From positions 33,488,405 through 33,552,404 of the forward strand of contig CM065301.1 of assembly GCA_032871835.1 (NCBI GenBank): DNA of 64,000 nucleotides, in the 5' to 3' direction. The DNA comes from Dipteronia dyeriana. Taxonomy: Eukaryota > Streptophyta > Magnoliopsida > Sapindales > Sapindaceae. The notes beneath the pieces are model-generated. The model was not told the DNA's origin. It made no database searches and saw nothing but the letters and a program-made list of their open reading frames with translations. Below are positions 1 to 11,490 of this stretch, piece by piece; position 1 is the first letter of the stretch, and every line of letters begins with the position of its first letter. The position numbers and the translations under genes are program-made.

Positions 1-141
1 TGTTCGAATGGTCAATCGAATCAAATGATCGATCGAATAACTTTCATGTAGCAATAGTGATTGTACGAATTATAGGATAGCTTTCGTTTTGTCAAGATGG
101 TCTCGCCCCATATAAGGTAGCTCGATCTCTTCTCGCTAAAG

Positions 142-2211
142 TTGGGTTTTCTTTTATCGACAACATTTGGAGCTATATCGAGTCGAAGTGATGACTCTTC
201 AAACTCGTCTATAGAGAAGATGATCGATGACTATCGGGGTGACTCCAGTGATATTGCTCATGAGAAATTTGATTCATCATCTGAATCGAGTAATCATGAT
301 AGGGTATCCCTCGCTGGGCCCCAAATTGAGATGGGAGTTGGTGATGAGGGTATCGATTGACCTCAAACCATCATCGTGGGTTGTCTTACGACACCTGGCG
401 AACTAAACATAGAGCCTCCATCGAGCTCCGGAAGCAAATCATGAAGGTTTCTTACCGAGAATCCTGCATCGAGGTTATCACCTCAAGATGTTAAGAATTT
501 AGAGTATCAATTTGGGATCCCAGAGTCGGTGGCATTGCGGGCAGCGACACCGTTCGAACAGACCGATTGGTCGATCTCGGAATGGATGAATTTCTACCTT
601 TTTCCTTTCAAGATAGGTCTTAGGTTTCCAATCCTGCCACTCGCTCGACAATTGCTTACGTTCTTCGATATCGCTTCTAGCCAATTAATGCCTAATGCCC
701 GGAGGATACTGTTGGGTCTCAAAGTTTTGATTGAGAGAAGAGACCTGGAATTTATTTTTTTAATTTTTTTATATACCTATCAATTGAAAGAGCATGACAC
801 AGACAGTGGGAGGTATACGATAGTGGCTCGACATCATCGAGGTCATTTGATCTCTGAGTTGATGACTAAGGATTCAGATTAGAAACCTAGATGCTTTTTT
901 GACTAAGGGGCTTTGGTCGACGGTGTTAGGTTGACTTGGAACAATGCTGGTAGAAGAACGATCAAATTGTATATTGCATGTTATACTTTAATGTTTTGAA
1001 CTCATCTCTCCTTTTAAACTCATTTCAGTGGGTTTGGACGGGAAGCAAAGTCGATCTAGGGAGTGGATAATAGGACAAGGACAATCGACCTAGAAGAGAG
1101 GAGATTGTAGGTTCTTCTACGAAAGGAGAGTTTAAGGAATAACTCTACGTGGAAACACACCATGTTCGAACAATCAGGTAATCCCTATCCTTGCTTTGAA
1201 GATTTAACCACATATGCTTGGATAAGGCATGGCTTTGAGATTTTATGTGGTACTCAATTTTTCGAGCCTGTTACTAACGTTGAGCAAACTTTTACCGTAA
1301 CAACCATGTCAATTTTGAGGCCGCTTCTTTCCCCTGAAGAAGCCTTAAAAAGGCAACTGAATAGGATGGAGAAGATGAAAGGAAAAAAGGTTATGAACGT
1401 ACCAGAGCCCATACCTGTAGACTAATCTAAAAAGGTCGATCTGACTGAGCCTGTCGCTGTTGTTGTTGAGAAGACGATGAAGCAACCCTGCCAAGATGAT
1501 CCTTTGACCGAAGCTGTAGTTGCAAAGTTTCCAGTAAATATCTCTGTATACTCCGATCTTGGCCCGATGCTAAAAGAGGTCGATCAACTCATTTTCCCTA
1601 AAGATGAAGACCTTTTCTCCCAGATAGGGGCTTCTCGAGTCATCGATTTGGGTCTTATGGGTGTATTCTAGGTTCGTTTACCTACGCTTGGCTTTATTTA
1701 ATTTTTCCAAGCTTTGGTCGAACGTCTTGTTTTTTCTATTTACAGGCTCTTTAATATCAATTATTTTTTTCTGAAAGATGTAAAGTTCCTATCCAAAAAG
1801 GTCTCCACTCTCTTCTTGTCAAACACAAAGCTGAAAAAGAAGGTTGAGAATACCAAGTCTGATTCAGAGAGGCTTGTAAAAGAGTCGTCCGAGAAACTTG
1901 CTAGAGCTGAAGAAGAAATTGCATGACAGAGAGCAGCTCTGGTGGCAAGTGAGAAGAAGTTATCTGATACTGATGACATGCTAGTAGATGCACTCGAGAA
2001 ACTGGATAAGGCTACTGATGAAGCTGTTATCCAGACTAATGGCAAGCTTATGAATCAGGATCTTCTAGGGGAGACCGATTCCTGGAGACTGGAGAATGTT
2101 ATTGAGATTTGGGAGCAGTGGAGGAAGTTGAAAAAGCTCAAGCAGGCTGAGGATCAAAAGGATGAAGTCGATACGGTGGGTCAGTCGGGAAAGGATGCAA
2201 TTGGTAAATGA
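142..2211 (+). pseudogene. Antisense extra ORF of Tat element (transposase_28-like, coiled coil)
   Basis: Broken plus-strand reading frames lie antisense to and downstream of the Tat integrase. 142-357 encodes a Ser/Asp/Glu-rich segment. 486-882 encodes a stretch with SEWMNFYLFPFKIGLRFPI and PLARQLLTFFDIASSQLMPN, typical of the plant 'putative gypsy type transposon' (transposase_28, PF04195) proteins. 1162-1425 and 1477-1671 are Pro/Glu-rich linkers. 1714-1926 and 1942-2211 give a charged heptad-like coiled coil (KKVENTKSDSERLVKESSEK), interrupted by an in-frame TGA at about 1924-1926. Known: such aORFs occur in Tat-lineage elements, and their function is unknown. Inferred: this copy is a pseudogene, since stops and frameshifts split it into at least five parts. 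Some breaks could be introns, so exact exon structure is uncertain. Confidence 0.6.
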
Positions 2212-3049
2212 GAGCACGTTAAAGAAAGTTGAAAAATTAATCGACCAATTTTTGTGTTTCTCTGTTCTTACTTTATTTTTACATAATCGAGAGGTGTAAA
2301 CGATATATTTGCTACCTCTCGATAGTCTGTAAATATTATTTTTTGTTTGGATGATCATATTTAGACTGCCGTTGATTCATAGAATTTTTAAACTGCATTT
2401 CAAAAGATACTGTAGAATAAACATTGGTCGTAACTTGAATTAGAATAGAGAAACATCGAATGAGTTTATTAAAACAATTTTCGAACATACATTAATCAAA
2501 GCTCGATTTAGAGCGAACAAACATCGAATGATTTTAAAAAAATATTGAATGATATTATAAAATGTTGAATATACGTTGATCGTAGCTCGACTTGGAGAGT
2601 TTACTATATATGAGCAAATATGGAACAATATACAAATCGTATTAAAGATAAGATATTGATGACAATTCGGATTGTTTGGCTCCATTCTCCCTAGCACAAG
2701 TGCTCGATGTATTAAGGAAAGTTGTGCTTGATCTTCGAATAAATGGATCGACTCGAACCTTTGAATGCAAGATAACCAAGGTATATACTGACATGAAATT
2801 TAAATGCATGATCATTTTAGTTGTTCGTCCTGCATGACATATTAAATTTTCAACATAGCATGGCGTCTACAATGCCCTTAGGCTTATTTGTAATTGACAA
2901 CCTTCGCTAGTGAATTTTTTCTAATTTTTGGAGCTCAGATGACATTATATTGCCCTTTGTCGATCATCATTACTCTCGATAAGAAGGTTAGTTTATATAT
3001 AAGAATGAAAAATTGAGTATTTAATTTAGACTAGAAGTAGTACATTTTA

Positions 3050-4091
3050 GGTGAAGCATGTTCCAGCTGTTGTGGATCTTACGACCATCTTACGCTCAAA
3101 TTTTGTAAGCCTCATGTCCAACCACTCTTGTTATCTGGTAGAGCCTTTCCCAGTTCGAGCCGAATTTGCCTAAACTAAGTTCTTTTGTGTTTTGAAAAAC
3201 TTTGCAACACCCAATCACCTTCAGCGAAAGTTCAAACATGAACATTCTTGTTATAATGTCGAGCAACCCGTTGGTGATTTATTGCAACTCTAAGTAGAGC
3301 ATTATCTCTTTTTTCGTTGAGTAAATTGAGTTCTAGAGACAAGTGGGAGTCGTTTTGATCATTGCTCAGATGTTTGACTCTCGAGGAGATCACTTGTTGC
3401 TCGATTGGGATAACCACCTCAAATCCGAATGCGAGAGAGAAGGGAGTGGCCCCGGTCGATGTTCAAGCGGCAGTTCTATACGACTATAAGACCTTTGGTA
3501 GTTTTTTGGCCCGTAAACCCTTAGCTGATTCAAGTTTTTTCATCAATGTCCCCATTATGGTTTTGTTCGTCGACTTGGCTTGGTCATTCGAATGGGGATA
3601 TCATGGGGTTAAAAAATGAATCTTTATCCCCCACTCTTCGTAGAAGTCTTGGAAATCGAACGATATGAACTAGGTTCCGTTATCTTTCATGATCTTCTTA
3701 GGCACTCTGAACCTACAAATTATGTCTTTCCAAATAATTCCTTTACCTCGGTGTTTTTGATATTTTTGTATGACTCTGCCTCGGCCCATTTGGTGAAGTA
3801 GTCTGTCATTGCGAGTACATAAACCTTGCAAACCTTATTCGAAGTTGGTAATTTCTCGATAATGTCCATCCCCTATTTCTTGAAAGGCCAGAGGGATAGT
3901 ATTGAAATTAGCTTTCCGGGGTGCTGATGAGACACATGTGCATGTCGCTGACATTTATTGCAACGTCTGACGAACTCGAGTGAATCTGATCTCATTGCCG
4001 ACCAGTAATAACTTACTATAATCGCTCGCTGTGCCAGACTCCTTGAACCAGAATGATTTCCACATATTTCCGCATGAAGCTTTTCAAGCAC
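3050..4091 (-). pseudogene. Ty3/gypsy integrase remnant
   Basis: The N-terminal H2C2 zinc-binding region is visible at 4091-3873 (EICGNHSGSRSL, then RRCNKCQRHAH). The core follows: GMDII near 3865, TDYFTKWAEAES near 3800, KIMKDNGT (second catalytic Asp) near 3680, and QAESTNKTIM (catalytic Glu) near 3550. A C-terminal segment resembling KFGSNWERLY lies near 3160. The three D,D,E residues can still be seen, but stop codons interrupt several stretches, so no intact protein is made. It belongs to the Tat element read from 5577 down. Integrases of this kind insert the cDNA copy into the chromosome. Confidence 0.7.
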
Positions 4092-4479
4092 TGATCAAGC
4101 CTCTACTGGTCTCACACAAGAGGTAGGGACCTGAAAAAGATCATTTGTATAGTTTACTTGCGATGATACTGAATTTAACTATTTTAGCTCGAACCCTTCT
4201 TTCTTCATTCTTATCTGTAGGGAGAATGTCGTGTTCGAGGTAGTCGACTATCGTGGTCATCTAGCTAGGTTCTTTCTTAACATTCGAAACCCCCATCGTT
4301 GACCTGTCTTTCTAGACCGTACGTTATTGTAGAAATATAATTGGAATCAGCTTGCTGGAAGTTGTTTAGATTGTTGAGCCGATATTGACCAAGGAATCTG
4401 CTCGAGTATTTTCTGCTCAAGGAATTTGCTCAATCTCAAATTCTTCAAAGTTTGACTTCAATTCTCATGTGAGACCGAT

Positions 4480-4800
4480 GTAGGCTGTCATTTTAGGGTC
4501 CTTCATTTCGTATGTTCCCTGTACCTATCGCACAATTAATATAGAGTCGCAACTGACCTTTACTCTTTTCACGGCTAGACTCATGGCTAAGGACATTCCC
4601 GTAATAAGCACTTTGTATTTAGCTTCGTTATTTATTGCTTTAAAACCGTAACTAATAGCCTGTTCGATTAGTATCCCTTTTGGTGATTTGAGTACGATTC
4701 CTAGTTTAATTCCTCTGGCATTGCTTTAACCGTCGATAGATAGCCCCTACAATCTTCGGATTGGATCACCGATCATAAAGATCGCTTATTTCTCTACCTG
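4480..4800 (-). pseudogene. Second (archaeal-type) RNase H domain of Tat pol
   Basis: Between the retroviral-type RNase H and the integrase, the minus strand encodes LSIDG, a stop, then SNARGIKLGIVLKSPKGILI, followed by AINNEAKYKVLI and SLAVKRVKVSCDSILIV. This matches the type-I RNase H signature: a DGSSN-like start, NNEAEY, and a DSxLxV motif carrying the last acidic residue. It is a separate domain from the RNase H at 5208-4870. A stop replaces one residue in the first motif and another lies before the VQG segment, so it is inactive. This second RNase H is what assigns the remnant to the Tat lineage. Confidence 0.65.
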
Positions 4801-4869
4801 TTCAGACAAGTTAGGGAAGAAATCATTTACGAAATTGGCTAATACATGGGCTTTGATAGCAGTTCTTGG

Positions 4870-5577
4870 TCAATAGGTGATGTCATGATTGCTAAGTTCA
4901 ATTTCCCATTTGGTTAAGTGACCGGATAGTTCAAGTTTGTGGAGAACGTTCTTCAATGGATACGTTGTTAGAACGACTATTGGATGACACCATAAATATG
5001 GTCGAAGCTTCCTTACTGTGACAATGAGCGTGGACACAAGCTTCTCCATCTGCGTATATCGGGTTTCCATATTGAGCAGGGACATGCTCATACAATAGAC
5101 TGGTAATTGCCTTGAACCTTCTTCCCTGACCAAAACGGAACTCACAACTGTTCCTGACATTGCTAAGTGTACGTACAATGGTTCCCCATCGACTGGTTTA
5201 TAGAGCAAATGAGGTGTCGAGAGGTAGTCCTTGAGCTCCTTTAGGGTTGTCTCTCATTCTTCAGTCCACTCGAACCCCTCATTTTTTTAGTGTCTTGAAG
5301 ATGCCATGGAATGTCTCCAAGGATCGGGAAATGAATTGCCCATGTACAACGACGCGATCAGTCAATTTTTGTACATCTTTGATTCACTTTAAGGACTCGA
5401 TTCCCAAGATCGACTGTATCTATTGAGGGTTTGCTTTGATCCCCCTATAGGTGAAGAGATACCTAATGAAACACCAAACACACATTTAGTGGGCTTAAGT
5501 TTCATATGATACCAGTCTAATACTTCAAACGACTGCTTGAGGTGCTCTAGATGTTGTTCCGCTACTAGCAAGATAGC
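4870..5577 (-). pseudogene. Ty3/gypsy RT C-terminus and RNase H remnant
   Basis: 5571-5389 encodes the end of the RT palm and thumb (AEQHLEHLKQSFEVLDWYHM, KLKPTKCVFGVSLG). 5208-4870 encodes the RNase H-like region (HLAMSGTVVSSVLVREEG, QLPVYCMS, ETRYTQMEKLVSTLIVTVRK, LTKWEIELSNHDITY). The linker 5388-5209 carries frameshifts. The frame is cut near 5577, just after where the catalytic Y-x-D-D motif should lie, so the RT active site is missing. Sequence beyond 5578 is LTR L3. Reverse transcription would need this enzyme, so this copy cannot support its own movement. Confidence 0.65.
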
Positions 5578-6546
5578 GGTTACAATAGGTATATAAGTTC
5601 ACCAAACCTACAAGCTAGTCATGTCGATAATAAACATTCAAGCATCATTCAAACAGATTCAAGGGCTAGTTCTATTGATTAAGGATTCCAAAACCAAATC
5701 ATATATTATTACGAATCATTTGTTGATTAAGGAATACCAAAATCGAATCTCATCACTCAACCAAAGGCGTGGAATGAGAAATTGTGTCTAGATCTAGACC
5801 CATTAAGCACAAGAACAATACACCAAACAACCTAATCTAGCATAAGCATGGATAAATCAAGTTCCCTCTATTCAAGAGTTAACAATAAAGATCCATTCAC
5901 GATTAATCAATTGGAACACATATGTGCTCTTTCACTCAGATCAATTCATACATATCGATTCCCTCTCGTCACCAACAAGCAACAAGCAACAAGCAACAAG
6001 AGTAATACTCTACTTGTACACAACATTAATTGTTTTAATCTACAGTCTCACTTATGCAAACATATCAATATCTACTCATTCACCAATATAAATGTCAAGC
6101 AAAGGGAGATATAACAAAAGCTCAAAGAATAGAGTTAAGATCCAAGTTGAATCTAAGTAAATACCACATATAACAAGCCAAGTGTTGGTTTACAAGTATT
6201 CCATATTGGGGATTACACATCAAAGAAATAAATTATAAAACAAAGAGAAAAGTTTAGAGCTAACCAAGATCTCTATTTTGTTTGCTCTCCTTTCTCCTTG
6301 AAATCTACTTCAAAGATGGATGGAGGAAGTTTAAAAGTGGTGGTGGTAAGACATCCATGGAAGAGAACCCTCAATTATAAGTCTTTGAAGCTCCTATCTC
6401 TCTTTTATAGTGTTAAAGAACAAGAGATGGTGTTGATATATGTGATAGTATGATTATGATTTAATGACCAATAAGGTGGTATACTTATAGTGTGTGAAGG
6501 TTAGGGCACTAATTGGGTGTGAAAAATCAAGTTTATCCTTAAAAAT
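5578..6546 (+). repeat. LTR L3, left part (truncated, split by C1 insertion)
   Basis: This stretch is alignable by eye to LTR L2 at about 13600-14720. Shared landmarks include aagatggatggaggaag at 6316 and 14484, gacccattaag near 5790 and 14005, and ttacacatcaaaga near 6215 and 14350. Its continuation is at 25327-25980, on the far side of the C1 block. TSD copies AAAAT at 6542-6546 and 25322-25326 bracket the block. The left end is truncated against the Tat RT at about 5577. No coding capacity is evident; one open frame at 5848-6114 is low-complexity and is not a gene. Confidence 0.6.
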
Positions 6547-8038
6547 TGTAGGAAAAAATCGGTTCAAAACGCAGCGGAAGTGTAAAATTGGGGTTTGGTA
6601 TATTTTTAAAATGTTCCCCTTTAATAGAAAGAACCTTAATCCTAGATTAATTGACGTATATTAAAAGTATCATACCTTTTTTTTTCGTGATGATTGAACT
6701 AGCGTCGAATTGAATCCGTAAGATCTTCCAATCCAATCACGAACGTGAATACCTAGAAGTGTGGGCTCTCTTTCTTTTAATTGTATACATAAGGATGGAA
6801 ACAAATAAAATCTTCTTCTTTGTTAGTCACAATAATCCTCCAAGAACGTCCGGTCACTTGTGAATTATCAATATATTTGATTGAAACTCACGTGAACCTT
6901 GATTCGATGTTGTACACAAAATATTTTTATGTAAAGGCTACTAGTGCACTATCGAAAACAAAACGTTCCTCTCTTCTTTTCTCCTTGGCCGAATTCAATA
7001 CACAATATCTATGAGTGGACGAAGTTTTTTTTTTACTATAATAAAACAAATAAAAAACAACTTCTCACATCAAAAATTAGGTCTTGATCGAAATTATATA
7101 TAGGAGTATATATAGGTGGCCGAAAATCCTCATAGAAAGAGGATTTCTACTTATCAAATATAATATTTGATACTTATCATATTACCAACAATAATATGAC
7201 TTTAGGAGACCTTCTCCCACTAGGAAAAAGATTTTGACTTTTAATTAAATAATTAATTAATTAAATAATTAATTAATTTCTATATTTAAATAATAAAATA
7301 TAAAACAATATAATTAGCTATTATATATAGCCTTAGCCGCCCAAGCCAATATATATGTGTCAAATATTATTTTTCCTATTTTATTAAATCCATTGGACTT
7401 AAATAAAAAGTCCACATGTGAACTAGACCCATTCTTACAAAAAGAAACAAGTCCACATGCCTCGACACAATTCTATATGGACCCCTAAATTGGTCCGGTA
7501 GAATATATCAAGAGATCCATGTAAGTTCGTGTGGATTGGGGATCTTGACGGGCTATTTAAATTTAAGCTCCAATAGACACAACCCAATCACAATCAACAA
7601 ATGATTCACTTAGGTTCGATCTATTTAATTTTAGTTCTTTCCTTAGATGGATTTATTTGGTAGTTAAGAGATATATATAGGATCATAAATTCTTTGTTAA
7701 TTACAATTATCCTCCAAGAGAAAATCCAAGAACGTCCGGTCACTTGTGAATTATCAATCTAATTGATTGAAACTCGCTTGAACCCGATTTGATTTTGTAC
7801 ACAAAACCCTTTTGTTGTAAAAGATACTAGTGTACAATCAAAAACAAAAACGTTCTCTTTTTCTCTTTTCTCCTTGGCCGAATTCTACACCCTGTATCTA
7901 TGAGTTGATCGAATTTTGTCCAGAGCAAAAACTAAAATTTTCTCCGTCAAAATTCTCATGATGGCCGAATTCTTCTCTTAGAAAAATAGGGCTGGCAGAA
8001 ATCTCTCTATATGAAATCTTAGGATGGCCAAAATTAAT

Positions 8039-8104
<66 letters not shown>

Positions 8105-9885
8105 TGTAGGATCATAAATCCTCTCCTAAAAAGTATTTACTTGGTTGACAAGAATCCTTTCCTTGAGTGGATTTAATTGGTAGTTAAGAATCCTTATCTA
8201 AAAGGAATTTTATCCTAGTATAATTATATATATATATGGGCTGCCCGAAATTTCATTGGATATATATTAGGATCACAAATCCTTTCCTAAGAAGGATTTA
8301 CTTGGTTGTTAAGAATCATTTCCTTAGGTGGATTTACTTGATGTTTAAAAATTCTTTTCTAAAAGGAATTCTATCATACACCAAGACTCCTAATCCAACT
8401 CAATAGTGTATTTGTAACCATATTAAAGACTTCCTAATTTGATTAGATAAATAATTACTTTTATTTATCTACTTATCAAATATAGTCATTAATATTAATT
8501 ATACTACCAACAATAGTATAATTTTAAGAGATCATCTCCTACTAGGAAAAAGATTTTGACTTTTAATTAAATAATTAATTAATCAACAAATTAATTAATT
8601 TTCATTTAATTAAATAATAAAATAATATAATATAATTAAGCTATTCTAAATAGCCTTGCCGCCCAAACCATATATATGGGCCAATATATTATTTTCTTAT
8701 TTTATTAAATTCATTTAACAGTTATAAAAAGTCCACATGTGAACTAGACCCATTCTTACAAAAAGAAACAAGTCAACATGCCTCAATACAATTCTAGATG
8801 GACCCCTAATTTGGTCCGGTAGAATATATATCAAGTGATCCATGTAAGTTCATGTGGATTGGGGATCTTTACGAGCTATCTAAATTTAAGCTCCAATAGA
8901 CACAACTCAAGCACAATCAACAAATGATTGACTTAGGTCCGATCTATTTAATTTTAGTTCTTTCCGCTAAAGAACTAAAATTGAACTCTTAAATAAAGAT
9001 AGAATAAGTTGATGTTACTCATTCATACCCTAGACAACCTTATTGGAGAAAGTGTATACTCGTGAAGAATATCAGTAATCGCCAAGAGCTCATAGATCGC
9101 ATATAGCTCTCCAAGCTACCATATTTACTCATATGACCACATTTTGAACTTGAATATTTTGACTTATCCAGAAGCCATGTTTGAATAGATACTATTGAAA
9201 CCTTAACGTTAAGATTTAATATCCAATACCTCAAAACATCCATATGATGATATTCTACTCTCATTTAATAAATGGAGTCACGATGTCCATATTTATAAAT
9301 GAAGTCCTCTATCGATTAACAAATGAATACCACCAAACTATCGAGGATAGACTATGCTATATAATCGTAATCATTGATAGCTCAAATGATAAGACTTGCA
9401 ACCAGAAGTCTATCATTTATCTCAGGATTGAGATAGACTCTCTGATTGTCTTCAAATGAAAACTTTTACCGATTGATGGTTCTAGATAAAGTATTTCATT
9501 GTGATCCAAGTCAATGCACTAGATTCTTTTGCCCAAAGACACCACACTTTGATGATTTTAGACTCATCATAACACGTTTGATACCACTCAATCGCTAGCA
9601 AAAGAATCTACAGCTTTAACAAGATAAAGATGCCCAACCTTTTATCTTAAGTTGTGAATATTATTCAAAACTAACTAAAGAATTGTGTCTACCTCACACA
9701 TATCTAGATGTATGAACAATTTTTCTTTTCTCATAGTCTTTTGACCTTATGATTATTTATTTTTGACAATTATAATAATTAAACTATAAATGCTATAAGA
9801 TTTGTTAAACTATAAATCACTTTATTAATATGAAAAGATTGTCAAATTCATTATTTTACTCTTGCTATCGAGCATAATCCCAATA
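6547..9885 (-). repeat. Chimeric 3.3-kb C1 LTR (two LTR segments joined)
   Basis: A complete C1 LTR is about 2.2 kb (60564-62763), but this one is 3.34 kb because a large part occurs twice. Landmarks cacttgtgaattatcaat (6856 and 7740), gtccacatgtgaactagacc (about 7410 and 8730) and gtgtggattggggatc or its variant (about 7530 and 8855) each appear twice in the same order. The join is near 7640-7690. The left segment carries the LTR 3' terminus; the right segment carries the 5' terminus next to the polypurine tract (gtgggagat on the minus strand, 9886-9894). A (TA)n run lies at 8048-8102. Promoter and polyadenylation signals should lie in LTRs of this type but are not pinpointed here. Confidence 0.7.
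8048..8102. repeat. (TA)n microsatellite in C1 LTR
   Basis: About 27 uninterrupted TA dinucleotides lie within the right segment of the chimeric LTR. Other C1 LTR copies have much shorter TA runs at the equivalent place (for example near 17900 and 18030), so this run expanded in this copy. Confidence 0.95.
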
Positions 9886-9899
9886 ATCTCCCACTTGCT

Positions 9900-11438
9900 C
9901 TATAGCAAATGTGTCATATCTTTTGTGCCCATCAAAACTCTTTTGTGCCCATCAAAACTCTTTTGTGGAATACCCTTTGTAAAGGGATCCGCTAGATTAT
10001 CTGTTGACGCAACCTTGGTAATCGTCACGTCACCCCTATGCACAATTTCCCTCAAAAAATGATACTTTCTTTAAATGTGTTTACCTCTCTTATGACTTTG
10101 TGGTTCTCTCGAATTAGCGACTGCTCCACTATATTCACAATAGATAGTGATATGTTTATTCGCATCAGGAACCACTTCCAAGTCAATTAAGAATTAGCGG
10201 AGCCAGACAACCTCTTTAGTCGCCTCGCATGTGGTAACATACTCGGCTTCCATGGTGGAATCAACAATACATGATTGCTTGATACTTCTCCATACGACTG
10301 CTCTTCCTCCAATAGTAAACACAGATCCTAATATTGATCTCCAGGAGTCAGAATCTGACTAAAAGCCAGAATCTGAATACCCAACGGGAATTAAATCCCC
10401 TCTAGAGTATACAAGCATATAATCTCTCGTTCTTCTGAGATACTTGAAAATATGCTTGACTGCCGTCCAGTGATCAGGACCAGGTTTCGATTGAAACCTG
10501 CTAACTATGCCCACAATAAAACAAATATCTGGTCTAATGCAGAGCATTGTATATATGAGACTTCCCACTGCCGAAGCATATGGAATCCTACTCATGAATT
10601 GTTCTTCATGCTTCAGTCTTAGGAACTTGTTCCTTAGAAAGTTTGATTCCATGTCTGAACGGTAACATACCTTTCTTGGAATTTGGAAAACCTAGACATG
10701 ATTTTATTAATGTATGAAGCTTGGGATAATGCAATCGTTCTATTCTTTCTATCCCTTATGACTTGGATGCCAAGAATATAACTTGTTTCTCCTAAGTCCT
10801 TCATATCAAATTGTTTTGCTAACCATTCTTTTATTGATGTGAATAAACCTACATCGTTTCCGATGAGTAGTATATCATCAATATAAAGAACTAGGAGAAC
10901 CAACTTGTTGCCTTTAATCCTTTTGTATACACAAGGTTCGTCAAGGTTTTGAATAAATCCAAAACTTTTCACGGCTTGATCGAACCTTATCTTCCAGGAT
11001 CTGGATGCTTGCTTCAATCCATATATGGATCTTTGCAACTTGCATACCCTTTCCTCTTAGCTCTTTTCAATGAATCATATAGATGCTTTCGCTAAGACTT
11101 CTATTCAAGAAAGTTGTCTTTACGCCCATTTGCCAAATCTTTAGGTCCAGAGATGCTGCAATGGATAAGAGTATCCTAATGGATTTAAGCATGGCCACAG
11201 AAGAGAAGGTTTCTTCATAATCGATACCTTCATTCTATGTATAACATTTAGCTACCAATCTAGCTTTAAAGGTTTCCACCTTTCCATCCATTCCTCTTTT
11301 CCTCTTGAACACCCACTTGCACCCGATGAGTTTTATCCCTATAGGCAAGTCTGCAAGAGACCAGACTTTGTTTATAAACATAGATTCAATTTTGGATTGC
11401 ATTGCCTTTTGCCAATGATGACAATCAACATCTTTCAT
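9900..11438 (-). pseudogene. C1-A copia RT and RNase H
   Basis: The minus strand encodes the RT start (WQKAMQSKIESM, GCKWVFKRKRGMDG at 11438-11235), then a damaged stretch, then QRSIYGLKQASRSWKIRFD and the catalytic YIDDILLIGND (11038-10634). RNase H follows (PYASAVGSLIYTMLCIRPDI at about 10570; YSDSGF near 10370; a TMEAEY-like motif near 10250). The C-terminus is GTKDMTHLL with a TAG at 9902-9900, a few bases before the polypurine tract and LTR. A 21-bp tandem duplication (cttttgtgcccatcaaaact) at about 9920-9961 adds residues near the C-terminus. Several frameshifts and stops make it a pseudogene, although the RT active-site motif survives. Confidence 0.8.
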
Positions 11439-11490
11439 TGCTTCCTTGTATGTATAGGGATCATCGTCATCTCTACAGATTGTCTACAGA

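Larger units (their letters stand above)
1..5577 (-). mobile_element. Ty3/gypsy Tat-lineage retrotransposon remnant
   Basis: Read on the minus strand, the decayed pol order is RT C-terminus (about 5577-5389), RNase H (5208-4870), a second archaeal-type RNase H (about 4760-4480), then integrase (4091 to about 3050). A dual RNase H is the known hallmark of the Tat lineage of plant Ty3/gypsy elements. Downstream of integrase, on the opposite strand, lies an extra ORF (142-2211), a position reported for Tat-group elements. Gag, protease and most of RT are absent because the element is cut at 5577, where L3 LTR sequence begins. Stops and frameshifts throughout show it is dead. Its own LTRs are not recognisable in the window. 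Stretch 2212-3049, between the antisense ORF and integrase, is AT-rich with no ORF I can support. Confidence 0.75.

Noticed and set aside
499..684. Minus-strand frame with CRCPQCHRLW zinc-like motif
   Set aside because: Antisense shadow of the transposase_28-like coding frame; the two cysteine pairs have no supporting domain around them.
9244..9459. 71-codon frame (MMIFYSHLING) recurring at 19035, 19556 and 61215 (minus)
   Set aside because: It lies inside C1 LTRs, falls antisense to the element in every copy, and has no known domain. Recurrence reflects LTR copies, not gene conservation.
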